Assembly (NCBI RefSeq): GCF_923077115.1
Contig: NZ_CAKLPX010000001.1
Coordinates: 1,426,001-1,490,000 of the forward strand
DNA from: Sinobacterium norvegicum
GTDB lineage: Bacteria; Pseudomonadota; Gammaproteobacteria; Pseudomonadales; Sinobacteriaceae
Length of the DNA: 64,000 nucleotides
Direction of reading: 5' to 3'
The position numbers and the translations under genes are program-made. Below, piece after piece: positions 50,805 through 58,781 of this stretch (position 1 is the stretch's first letter; each line of letters starts with the position of its first letter). The notes under the pieces were generated by a model. It was given only the letters and a program-made list of their open reading frames with translations, was not told the origin of the DNA and did not search any database.

Positions 50805-53000
50805 TTACTTTTCATCCACCCAATGCAATACATCTTTAATCACCGACCAACGCGGTGTTTTAGGCTTGGCGTTTTCCCCAAGAATCCAATAGCTATATAA
50901 GTCATCAACATAGCCTGATGATTGCTTGATTTCCAGCCAGCTATTGAGCATCGTATGCAGCGAGGTATTACCCTTGGCAACAGCAAACGCTGCGGGGTAT
51001 GACTTGATATGGTCTCTATTATAAATTGTCGTGTAGCTTGGGTTCAATATCGTCCACGTCTTTCCCGCCTCCAAGCTTACCATTAAGCCGTCCCAGGTTT
51101 TACCGTCGTCGTCAAAAAACTCCTGATCAGAGCCAATGTTTTCAAAGGATATATTGCTAAATTTTTCTTCTATATGTGGAATAATGGCATAGTCACCGAC
51201 CGAGGCAATACGAATCTCACCAGCTTTTCTGATCAGTTCATCGCTGGAGAACTCATCGGCACGATAGTCTTTCACTACAAAGGCATAATGCAACGTCAAT
51301 ACCGGCTGCGTGAAATCAACCAACTGTATGCGGGAGGTGGTCATCTGAAAACCTGAAATCAACACATCAAGTCGCCCCTTGGCTAACAAATCCAGCACAT
51401 TATCAGCACGATAGGGCAGAAAGGCGATTTTGACGCCCAGCTCAACCGCCAGTGTATTCATCAGCTCAACATCAAACCCCACCAACTCGCCATCAATATT
51501 ATGAAAAGAGAACGGTACTTGCAGTGGGTTATAGCCCACCCGTAGCACGCCGCTTTCAATAATTTCATCGACAGTACGCGGCTCGGTGGTACTGGCGATC
51601 TCACTCCACTCATGGGCTGTGACGCGCTCTGGCAATTTTTGCGCCGAACTCATTTGCACCACAATATCATCCATCACATACTCGGTATTGACCACCGAGC
51701 GTAATAACAGCGCCGAGGCGGCTAATATCGCCGCCATCAACAGCGAAGAGACAACGCTGTAGATAACCAGTTTCTTCATATCGAATTGGCTTAAACCGGC
51801 TAACATCGCAGTACCGCCAACAGCAAGAACAAAGATATTCATCGCTGCTAACAGTGAGGTAAAGCGGCTGGTAAACAGGCTGGAGACCATATATAACTGA
51901 AATAAATCCGAGGACAGCTCCAGCGAATCAAGCAGCATCGGAATAGTTAAATAGACACTACCGAAAAGACTGATCAGACCATTAATCGACATTGGCACAT
52001 AGGTTAAAAAGTCCATTTCACTGCCCGAAAACCAAGCGGCAAACAACACAAAAACAATGGTCAGCAACTTGCCTAGATTAGGAAAGCTAAAGACCACTGG
52101 GATAATAATATTGGCATAGTCGTCTGTTTTTCTATCGCCAATATTGTACTTATGAAACAGTTCTTTTGTGCGCTCGATCAGTAGTGGCAAAATAATAAAT
52201 ATATTGCCAGCGGCGAAGGCGGTAATCATTGCATCCTTGGCAATACCGGTAATGTCGCGATAACTAAACGGCGTCATCACCGCCACAATAGCCGGCAGCA
52301 GCAGATACGTTAGCACAATAGTCATGACCACATGGGCAACAAAATATACTTGTAATTTTTGAAATTCGTCAAAATCCATGGTGCCGGCGGTCGCTGCCGT
52401 CATGGCAAATATTCCAATCGGCATCAGTTTAACAATATACTGCGTCACCTTGTTAAAGGCCTCGCCTAACAACTCAAGCGGCCTTAATAATGGCTCTTTA
52501 TCCTCGATGGAAATAAGCGCGATACCGGTGGCTAAACAAAATAAAACAATGGCCGGAATATAACTATTAGACATTGAGAAGAAGGGATTGGAGGGGATGT
52601 ATATATCCAAAATATCAACCGGCTCGGGCCCATTCAGTTCTGATAAACTAAAAAAATTTCCGGCCTGCCATTCAGGAAAAGTGAATTTTATAAAATACAT
52701 CAACAACAGGCCGAAAAACCAAATAATCAACATTAGCTTGCCGACATTGACTCCCAGGCTTTTAGCCTGCTGAAAGCTGAGTTTACCCAGACTGGATATC
52801 AACGATACGATGATATAAGGGATGATGGTCATTTGTAACAATTTGATGAAGGCATCACCGATGATCGACATCCAGGCAACCATATCACCAAAAAACAGAC
52901 CCGATATAATACCGGCGGCAAAGGATAGCAATACCAACGTCGACATACTCATCGGCTTTTTATCAGTTGTTGGCGCCACCGCTGAAGTGGGTACTGTCAT
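50805..53000 (-). CDS. SLC1-type dicarboxylate/amino-acid symporter fused to a solute-binding domain
   Basis: A 731-residue fusion. Residues 1 to about 455 form a DctA/GltP-like (DAACS/SLC1) membrane transporter with recognisable TM segments and the HP2-like GGTAMLAGLSQFDMKKL. The usual serine-rich HP1 motif (SSSxxTLP) is replaced by AAGNIFIILP. Residues 476-720 form a periplasmic family-3 solute-binding domain (GVLRVGYNPLQVPFSF, GFDVELMNTLA, GRLDVLISGFQMTTSR). The binding domain presumably delivers ligand to the transporter. GGGAGAG precedes the ATG, whose frame overlaps the end of the BshA-like gene by 38 bp. Confidence 0.88.
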   Translation of the reverse strand: MTVPTSAVAPTTDKKPMSMSTLVLLSFAAGIISGLFFGDMVAWMSIIGDAFIKLLQMTIIPYIIVSLISSLGKLSFQQAKSLGVNVGKLMLIIWFFGLLLMYFIKFTFPEWQAGNFFSLSELNGPEPVDILDIYIPSNPFFSMSNSYIPAIVLFCLATGIALISIEDKEPLLRPLELLGEAFNKVTQYIVKLMPIGIFAMTAATAGTMDFDEFQKLQVYFVAHVVMTIVLTYLLLPAIVAVMTPFSYRDITGIAKDAMITAFAAGNIFIILPLLIERTKELFHKYNIGDRKTDDYANIIIPVVFSFPNLGKLLTIVFVLFAAWFSGSEMDFLTYVPMSINGLISLFGSVYLTIPMLLDSLELSSDLFQLYMVSSLFTSRFTSLLAAMNIFVLAVGGTAMLAGLSQFDMKKLVIYSVVSSLLMAAILAASALLLRSVVNTEYVMDDIVVQMSSAQKLPERVTAHEWSEIASTTEPRTVDEIIESGVLRVGYNPLQVPFSFHNIDGELVGFDVELMNTLAVELGVKIAFLPYRADNVLDLLAKGRLDVLISGFQMTTSRIQLVDFTQPVLTLHYAFVVKDYRADEFSSDELIRKAGEIRIASVGDYAIIPHIEEKFSNISFENIGSDQEFFDDDGKTWDGLMVSLEAGKTWTILNPSYTTIYNRDHIKSYPAAFAVAKGNTSLHTMLNSWLEIKQSSGYVDDLYSYWILGENAKPKTPRWSVIKDVLHWVDEK

Positions 53001-54162
53001 AATGTATCTCTCCCGGTGCGACTGCAGACCAATTACTTGATGCCTCTGACACCGCCTGTTGATAACAAGCTAGATACTCAGCCACCTTGTCATCAGGGTT
53101 AAATCTCTTTGCCGCACTCAACCGCCCAGCTCGACCCATTGTTTGTTGTTTTTCGCTGTGTAATAAGATGTCAGCCATGTAATCAGCCATCGCCACCACA
53201 TCATCGGGTTCAGCTATAAACCCAGTCACCCCATGCTGTACAACCTCGGGAATGCCATCGATATTACTGCTGACCGTCGGCACCTCACAGGCCATTGCCT
53301 CGAGCAAAACCATGCTAAAGGACTCTCGGTAACTCGGCTGAATCACGCAATCCGCATTGGGCAAATAGTCTTCGACATGACAGACATCCCCCATAAACGT
53401 CACCTGTTGTTCAATGCCTAACAGCCGACATCGCGACTGCATCACTTCTATATCCGGGCCACTACCTAATAGCACCAACCGCGCCTTGACCCGTTTCAAC
53501 AACAGATGAAACGCAGTGATAACCGCCTCGCTATTCTTTATCGGTCTGAAATTTGACACATGCATGACGATTTTTTCATCATCACTGGCCATGGTTCGAC
53601 GCACCGACGGTGCCGCCTTGGCTGGTGAGAAATCGTCGAGATCGATAAAGTTATGAATGACCTCAATAGGCTTCTCTACCTCAAAATTTTCATAGACATA
53701 TTGCCGCTGAAAGGCCGACACTGTCGTCACCATATTCGACTTATTAATACTGAACTGGTTGAGCGGATAGAGCGGCTTATCCTGGCCGACAACGGTTACA
53801 TCGGTGCCGTGAATAGTCGTTACCGTGGCAAACTTGACCGTTGATATCTCGCCGGCTAAATAAGTACACAACGAGTGCGGAATAGAGTAATGCGCGTGCA
53901 CCACATCGAGTCGGTAGCGCTCTGCCACCTCGACAATTTTAGCGGTTAAAGCGAAGGTATATAAGGGGTCTTGAAATAGCGGGTAATGAATCGCCTCGAC
54001 GGAGTGGAAATGAACGTTTTTCGTATGCTCGGCGAGCTTAAACGGTCGCGATTGCGAGATAAAATGAACCTGATGGCCTAGTTTGGCTAAACCTAGACCG
54101 AGCTGAGTGGCTACCAAGCCAGAACCACCGATACTTGGGTGGCATACAATTCCGATTTGCAT
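52963..54162 (-). CDS. bshA: BshA-type glycosyltransferase (bacillithiol pathway-like)
   Basis: A 399-residue GT4 glycosyltransferase. Compared with Bacillus BshA (N-acetyl-glucosaminyl L-malate synthase) it keeps the N-terminal IGIVCHPSIGGSGLVATQLG, HFISQSRPFKL, VVHAHYSIPH, TTIHGTDVTVVGQD, the HVSNFRPIKN donor-site region and the GT4 E-x7-E motif in YRESFSMVLLEAMACEVP. BshA links GlcNAc from UDP-GlcNAc to L-malate, the first step of bacillithiol. AGGTG precedes the ATG. No bshB or bshC adjoins it; they may lie elsewhere or this may be a related glycosyltransferase with another acceptor. Confidence 0.72.
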   Translation of the reverse strand: MQIGIVCHPSIGGSGLVATQLGLGLAKLGHQVHFISQSRPFKLAEHTKNVHFHSVEAIHYPLFQDPLYTFALTAKIVEVAERYRLDVVHAHYSIPHSLCTYLAGEISTVKFATVTTIHGTDVTVVGQDKPLYPLNQFSINKSNMVTTVSAFQRQYVYENFEVEKPIEVIHNFIDLDDFSPAKAAPSVRRTMASDDEKIVMHVSNFRPIKNSEAVITAFHLLLKRVKARLVLLGSGPDIEVMQSRCRLLGIEQQVTFMGDVCHVEDYLPNADCVIQPSYRESFSMVLLEAMACEVPTVSSNIDGIPEVVQHGVTGFIAEPDDVVAMADYMADILLHSEKQQTMGRAGRLSAAKRFNPDDKVAEYLACYQQAVSEASSNWSAVAPGEIHYDSTHFSGGANN

Positions 54163-54302
54163 GATTTATCACCTAAAACGCGCTAATAACGCTATAGAGT
54201 AGTTGGTTATTAATATTTGCACAGTATCAATATGACAACTCTGATAGTTAACAATGCTTTAAGGCCGGTTGGCAAGTTAAATTGTGCCGAAATTTCCGGT
54301 TC

Positions 54303-55232
54303 TCAATATCCTCTTTTCATATCAACCTCATTAACTAACGGCCGCCCTTCTTGCATACGCCGATAATTCTCAATGATTTGCGGAGCCACTGAGACCGGAT
54401 CCGTAATGCTCGAGCAATGGGGGGTCAGCGCCAAGTTATCGCAGCGCCAAAATGGATGACCAGAAGGCAGCGGCTCCTGCTGGAAGACATCGAGGCATGC
54501 ACCCGCCAATTGACCGCTGGCCAAAGCCGCCAACAAGTCCTTCTCGACCACATGGCCACCCCGGCCAACGTTAATCAAATAGCTGCCGGCCTTCATTTGC
54601 TGAAACAGGCTGTGATTCAAGATACCGTCGGTCTTAGCTGTCAGTGGCAACAAGCAAATAATGAAATCTTGCTCGCCGATAAAGGCTGACAATTCTGCGT
54701 CCCCACGATAGCTTGCCACCCCCGGTATCTCTTTTTGACTCTGTGACCAGCCAGATAACTGAAAACCAATGGCCGCCAATCTCTTGGCGCTATAACTGCC
54801 CAGCTCGCCCAACCCTAAAATACCAACCTTAGTCTGCTCGATAGAGGCGGTTAACCTGGGTGTCCAGGATTCTTGTCGCTGCTGTTGACGGTAGTGAGAC
54901 CAGTGACGCAGCTGCTGCATAATAGCCGATAATAGATATTCGAACATCGATGAGCACAACAGCGGATCGATCAAACGTACTACCGGCAGCCCCTGGGGCA
55001 GCTGTTGATCATTCAGTAGATGATCAATACCAGCCCCCATCGAGCAAATACAACGCAGATTAACCATCGGCAGCAGGGTTCCTGGTTGATGCTGCCAACA
55101 GAGAGCAAACTCTACACGCTTCGCATCATCAATATTAGGCCACTGCTCAATGGCTATATCAGGTGCTAAATCTGTCAGCGCCTTAAACCAGCTACCGTCC
55201 GTTTTATCACTACTTAATATCGCAATCGACAT
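54303..55232 (-). CDS. ghrA: D-2-hydroxyacid dehydrogenase (GhrA-like)
   Basis: A 309-residue glyoxylate/hydroxypyruvate reductase of the GhrA branch. The nucleotide-binding GLGELG is preceded by KVGIL, and the catalytic triad is Arg in NVGRGGHVV, Glu in DVFQQEPLPSGHPFW and His in LTPHCSS. The N-terminal ICSMGAGIDHLL and LLCSSMFEYLLSAIM are family hallmarks. It reduces glyoxylate or hydroxypyruvate with NAD(P)H. The ATG at 55232 has AGG upstream; a GTG one codon earlier is an alternative. Confidence 0.88.
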   Translation of the reverse strand: MSIAILSSDKTDGSWFKALTDLAPDIAIEQWPNIDDAKRVEFALCWQHQPGTLLPMVNLRCICSMGAGIDHLLNDQQLPQGLPVVRLIDPLLCSSMFEYLLSAIMQQLRHWSHYRQQQRQESWTPRLTASIEQTKVGILGLGELGSYSAKRLAAIGFQLSGWSQSQKEIPGVASYRGDAELSAFIGEQDFIICLLPLTAKTDGILNHSLFQQMKAGSYLINVGRGGHVVEKDLLAALASGQLAGACLDVFQQEPLPSGHPFWRCDNLALTPHCSSITDPVSVAPQIIENYRRMQEGRPLVNEVDMKRGY

Positions 55233-55381
55233 CACTCAACCTATTAAATACTCATGACCAAAAAACTGAAAAACGTTAGTTACACTCAATTTTATAGTAT
55301 TCAAACATAGTGAAACCTACAATTTTAATCCTTCATCAACATTGACTGCTCACAGAGTCGCAATAAATAACAGGTCATAAT

Positions 55382-56662
55382 ATGGCTTGGTTGTTCCCTG
55401 AGTTGCCAGAGTTGCCAGAGTTGCCAGAGTTGCCAGAGTTGCCAGAGTTGATACCAGGGTTTACGCTTGGGCTCATATTTTTACTGTGTGAACAGCCTAT
55501 GCCTATTTCGACACCGCCTATTTACTTCGATAACAATGCCTCGACGCCGCTGAACCCGCAGGTTGCTCAGGCGATGATTGATTACCTCAGCGATACAACG
55601 GCCTTTGGTAATCCCTCGCTGCCCCACTGGGCTGGCAATGGTGCCAAGCAGGCGCTGGAACACAGCCGTCAACAGGTCGCCGATTACCTCCACTGCCAGA
55701 GCAACGAAGTTATTTTTACCAGCGGTGGCACTGAATCCAACAATCACGCTATTTACGGCGCGGCCTTTCACAGCCTTGCCTCAGCACAACCTAAAAAACA
55801 CATTATCAGTTCGCCGATTGAACACCCAGCCACCCTGGAGCCACTGGCAGACTTGGTCGCCAATCACGGCTTTGAAGTCAGCTATTTATCCGTCGACGAA
55901 CAGGGATTTTTCGATGCGGCTGAGCTAAAGCAACACCTGCGCGAAGACACCTTGTTAGTCACCTTAATGCACGCCAACAATGAGTTCGGCTCGATCCAGC
56001 CAATTGCCGACATTGGCCAGTGGTGCCAGCAGCAGCAGGTTTTATTTCATGTCGATGCGGTGTGCTCTGCCGGCAAACTAACCATCGACGTGGCCAAGCT
56101 CAACGCAGACTTATTATCACTCAGCGCCCATAAATTTTACGGCCCCAAGGGCGTTGGCGCCCTCTATATTCGCCACGGTATCGACGCTGAGATCAGTAGC
56201 TTTATACGGGGCGCAGGACAGCAACAGCAGCGCCGCTCTGGTACTGACAATGTGATTTTAGCGGTGGGAATGGGTGAGGCATGCAAACAACTGCTTAACA
56301 AGGACATTGCCAGCAGCCAACGGCAGATGATGACGCTACGCAATAGCCTATGGCAGCAGCTAAAACATGCTCTCGGCGATGGCGTCGACATCAATGGCAG
56401 CACCAATGATACCCTGCGTTTATGCAATACCCTAAACTGCTCGTTCATCGGCAGCCAAGGTTTGGATCTGTTACTGCAACTGGGGGGGGAACTGGCCTTT
56501 ACCGCAGGCAAGGCTTGCTCAGGCTCGATCAACCTGCTGGGTAAAGGCTCTCTACAGTCGGCAGGCTCTGTGCGCTTTAGTCTCGGCGCCTATAATACCC
56601 AGGCCGAGGTAGACCGCGCCGCAACGTTAATTGTGAATCATCTCAACAACAAAGACTATTAG
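55382..56662 (+). CDS. Cysteine desulfurase family protein with N-terminal 9-nt repeat
   Basis: A 426-residue PLP-dependent cysteine desulfurase (NifS/IscS-like). Family motifs are IYFDNNASTPLNPQV, TSGGTESNNHAI, the PLP-lysine SLSAHKFYGPKG and the active-site-loop cysteine GKACSGSI. It mobilises sulfur from cysteine as a persulfide. The family core begins at about residue 47. Upstream lie five perfect GAGTTGCCA repeats (55400-55444) plus GAGTTG, encoding (ELP)5, and a short hydrophobic stretch. Whether these are translated depends on the start: ATG 55382 has CAGGT upstream, whereas ATG 55499 (MPISTPP) has no ribosome-binding site but gives a family-typical N-terminus. Confidence 0.85.
   Translation: MAWLFPELPELPELPELPELPELIPGFTLGLIFLLCEQPMPISTPPIYFDNNASTPLNPQVAQAMIDYLSDTTAFGNPSLPHWAGNGAKQALEHSRQQVADYLHCQSNEVIFTSGGTESNNHAIYGAAFHSLASAQPKKHIISSPIEHPATLEPLADLVANHGFEVSYLSVDEQGFFDAAELKQHLREDTLLVTLMHANNEFGSIQPIADIGQWCQQQQVLFHVDAVCSAGKLTIDVAKLNADLLSLSAHKFYGPKGVGALYIRHGIDAEISSFIRGAGQQQQRRSGTDNVILAVGMGEACKQLLNKDIASSQRQMMTLRNSLWQQLKHALGDGVDINGSTNDTLRLCNTLNCSFIGSQGLDLLLQLGGELAFTAGKACSGSINLLGKGSLQSAGSVRFSLGAYNTQAEVDRAATLIVNHLNNKDY
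55400..55450 (+). repeat. Tandem GAGTTGCCA repeat (5 copies plus a partial)
   Basis: Five perfect 9-nt units (55400-55444) and a final GAGTTG. As the unit is three codons, copy-number change keeps the reading frame. It lies at the 5' end of the cysteine desulfurase frame, encoding Glu-Leu-Pro repeats if translated. Confidence 0.95.
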
Positions 56663-57111
56663 GCCTGCATACGGCCACTAAAATCCCAGGCCGTTATCTT
56701 GCCCAGGGTCAGGGTGATAACACGCTCGTCTTCACCGCGGCTACTGAGAAAGGTACGCAACTGATCGTAGCCGTCACCGATAAACCGGTTGAGTAAGTCA
56801 TCCAATTGAGACGCCGCATCCTGTTCGCCAATGGTGGCAACCGCCTGTCCTCTCACCCCTTTATAGGGCGGCTTATTCAATGCAACCTCGAATGCGCATT
56901 GCGGTGTCTGCTGCAGCTTTCTGATTAGCTTACTATTTTTGTGCGCAACGGCATAGATATTGCCCTGCCGATACTGGTGCCACACCGAGCAAATCATGGG
57001 AAAGCCGTCGCTGTCCATGACCGCGATGCGCATGGGGGTATTTTGAACACGTAAAAACTGCTCAATGGCAGCCAAATCCCAATCACTTTTTGCCAGCACT
57101 GTTGCCTGCAT
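56659..57111 (-). CDS. Pyridoxamine-phosphate-oxidase-related FMN-binding protein
   Basis: A 150-residue split-barrel flavin-binding protein of the PNPOx-like family. TPMRIAVMDSDGFPMICSVWHQYRQGNIYAVAHKNSKLIRKLQQTPQCAFEV is the typical FMN-phosphate and dimer-interface segment. Members bind FMN, F420 or heme and reduce small organics. GGAG precedes the ATG. It begins 52 bp after the ChrR stop on the same strand and may be the third gene of the sigma operon. Confidence 0.85.
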   Translation of the reverse strand: MQATVLAKSDWDLAAIEQFLRVQNTPMRIAVMDSDGFPMICSVWHQYRQGNIYAVAHKNSKLIRKLQQTPQCAFEVALNKPPYKGVRGQAVATIGEQDAASQLDDLLNRFIGDGYDQLRTFLSSRGEDERVITLTLGKITAWDFSGRMQA

Positions 57112-57163
57112 AGTTAACTCCGTTATAGGGCAAAAATAGCCGAGGCTGGCCTCGGCGAAATGA

Positions 57164-57874
57164 CTAAAATGATGGTACCGGGTGAGTTAACCGCAGAAAG
57201 GGGTTTAGCAAGCGGGTAAAGAAGCCGGTAAATTGCACAGGGCCATCGAGTACAATCAAACAAATACAGTCCTGATCGTGCGTGGCAACGGGCTGGTGTT
57301 TATCGCCACTTTTACGGAAGATAAAGTCACCGGGATTGTAGCTGCCATCCTGATCGGAAAAGCTGCCCTGTAATATCACCGTGACTTCCTCACCACTATG
57401 GCCGTGATGCGCCATACTTCCGCCGGCTTTGACCTTTACCAATGAGGCCTTGGCACCATTACCGTCGGTGCATAGCTCACTGAGGAAGACGCTGCTGGTG
57501 ATTTTCGTCCACTTAATCGACTGATAATCATCGGGCACCCAGCGCGACAAACAACGGGGAATCGTCAGCCCGCCGACACGCTTTGGCGCTTGCTCTGCAG
57601 CAGGCTTTGGCCGTGGTGTAGGGTGTTGTTTGGCGGCACTGATCTTGGCCAATACCGAGGCCTTAACAGTGTCAGCCACCGGCTGCGAAGCGATGGTTTC
57701 CAACTGAATCGAACCCAGCAACTGCAGCTTATTGATATTCTGCTGGCAGACAGCACACTGATCGATATGCGCTGAGATAGTCAGCGCCCTGCTCATTGGC
57801 AGAGAACCGGCACTGAAATCAATCAGCTGATCATCGCTGGGGTGGTATTTAACCGCTGTGTTTGAGGTCATCAT
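57164..57874 (-). CDS. chrR: ChrR-family anti-sigma factor
   Basis: A 236-residue zinc anti-sigma factor. The N-terminal ZAS domain has H11, H36-x3-C40-x2-C43 (SAHIDQCAVC). The C-terminal cupin domain has GGSMAHHGHSGEEVTVILQG and a distal histidine in SGDKHQP. In Rhodobacter, ChrR holds its ECF sigma inactive until singlet oxygen or organic peroxide triggers release. Its start overlaps the sigma stop (ATGATGA), the standard coupling for this pair. All four N-terminal zinc ligands are present. Confidence 0.93.
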   Translation of the reverse strand: MMTSNTAVKYHPSDDQLIDFSAGSLPMSRALTISAHIDQCAVCQQNINKLQLLGSIQLETIASQPVADTVKASVLAKISAAKQHPTPRPKPAAEQAPKRVGGLTIPRCLSRWVPDDYQSIKWTKITSSVFLSELCTDGNGAKASLVKVKAGGSMAHHGHSGEEVTVILQGSFSDQDGSYNPGDFIFRKSGDKHQPVATHDQDCICLIVLDGPVQFTGFFTRLLNPFLRLTHPVPSF

Positions 57875-58461
57875 AACGCTCTCCTCATAATTACTTCTAG
57901 TTTGCTCAATGCTAATCTCACTCTCGACTTCACCGTCCCTAAGGGCAGTGCCAAGTCATTGGCTGTTTGCTGATGACTCTTGCCTTCCATATAGACCTTG
58001 GCCAACACCTGCTGCTGATCTACCGGCAACTGAGCCATCGAAAGTCGAATATTATCTTCATCTTGCTTCTGCTGTGTGGCGGCGAAAACATCTTGGCTTT
58101 CGTCGACAATATTGAGGTATATATCCTCTGGATCTATGTCCGATGAATAGCGGCCGTTCTTGCGCAGATAATCGATACGGGCATTTCTGGCCAGAGTGAA
58201 AATCCAAGTAGAAGCGGCGGCCTTTTTCGGTTGATAAAGGTGCGCCTTGTTCCAAATCTTCAGCATTACATCCTGTACCAATTCATCGGCAACCATGGAG
58301 GCGCCAGGCTGTGCCGCCAGACTAAAGGCGCGTATCTTGGGCGCAAAAATATCAAACAATTGGCTGAATGCCTGCTCATCTTGCTCATCGCCGATACGGA
58401 TCAGGCATTGCTGCCACAATATCGCATCTTTCGACGGTTTTTTATCTGTTTCAGCGGCCAT
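57871..58461 (-). CDS. rpoE: ECF sigma factor (RpoE/ECF11-like, ChrR partner)
   Basis: A 196-residue group-4 sigma factor. Region 2 includes ELVQDVMLKIWNKAHLY to STWIFTLARNARIDYLRKNGRY, and region 4 includes SMAQLPVDQQQVLAKVYMEGKSHQQTANDLALPLGTVKSRVRLALSKL. It is coupled to the ChrR-type anti-sigma. A promoter upstream, TGATCC-N18-TATAAC, fits autoregulation by this sigma class. No strong ribosome-binding site precedes the ATG. Expected role: response to singlet oxygen or membrane oxidative stress. Confidence 0.93.
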   Translation of the reverse strand: MAAETDKKPSKDAILWQQCLIRIGDEQDEQAFSQLFDIFAPKIRAFSLAAQPGASMVADELVQDVMLKIWNKAHLYQPKKAAASTWIFTLARNARIDYLRKNGRYSSDIDPEDIYLNIVDESQDVFAATQQKQDEDNIRLSMAQLPVDQQQVLAKVYMEGKSHQQTANDLALPLGTVKSRVRLALSKLEVIMRRAL

Positions 58462-58781
58462 AATATTGACAGTACCGTTGGCTGGTTAAGGACAGTAATT
58501 GATTCTGTTATTGGTTATACGCCAGTGACAATATTTTGGATCACTGCATTCACAAATAATACCGAGACTCGCCGCTGCCAATGACAAACACCATACCCAC
58601 AGGGCGGCAGCAACCGACGACGTCAGCGCAAATCGTTACAGAACAAGCCTAGCATGGCCAAATAAATGCTCAATATCAACAAATTAGCACGGTGATAGTA
58701 GAGGGGATAAAACCTAGGAGGGGATAAATAGGCCAGCACTGTGACAGCTGCTGGCGGGATCAAGCATTCACTGCTTCATTA
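58462..58781. other. Divergent-tail region between ECF sigma and sdaA
   Basis: This region between the sigma start and the sdaA stop (both minus strand) holds the sigma promoter and the sdaA 3' end. Two 11-nt direct repeats, GAGGGGATAAA at 58701-58711 and 58718-58728, and a weak sdaA terminator hairpin (GCCAGCA 58732-58738 with TGCTGGC 58749-58755) are present. No gene is seen. Confidence 0.45.
58514..58543 (-). promoter_or_regulatory. ECF (ChrR-type sigma) promoter of rpoE-chrR
   Basis: On the minus strand TGATCC (58543-58538) and TATAAC (58519-58514) are separated by 18 nt, 52 bp upstream of the sigma start. The same -35 and spacing recur before the operon at 62227. This matches the TGATCC-type -35 known for RpoE/ChrR regulons. 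Confidence 0.75.

Noticed and set aside
55400-55450. GAGTTGCCA repeat considered as a CRISPR or phase-variation tract
   Set aside because: There are no spacers between the units, and a 9-nt unit keeps the frame, so on/off switching by slippage is not expected.
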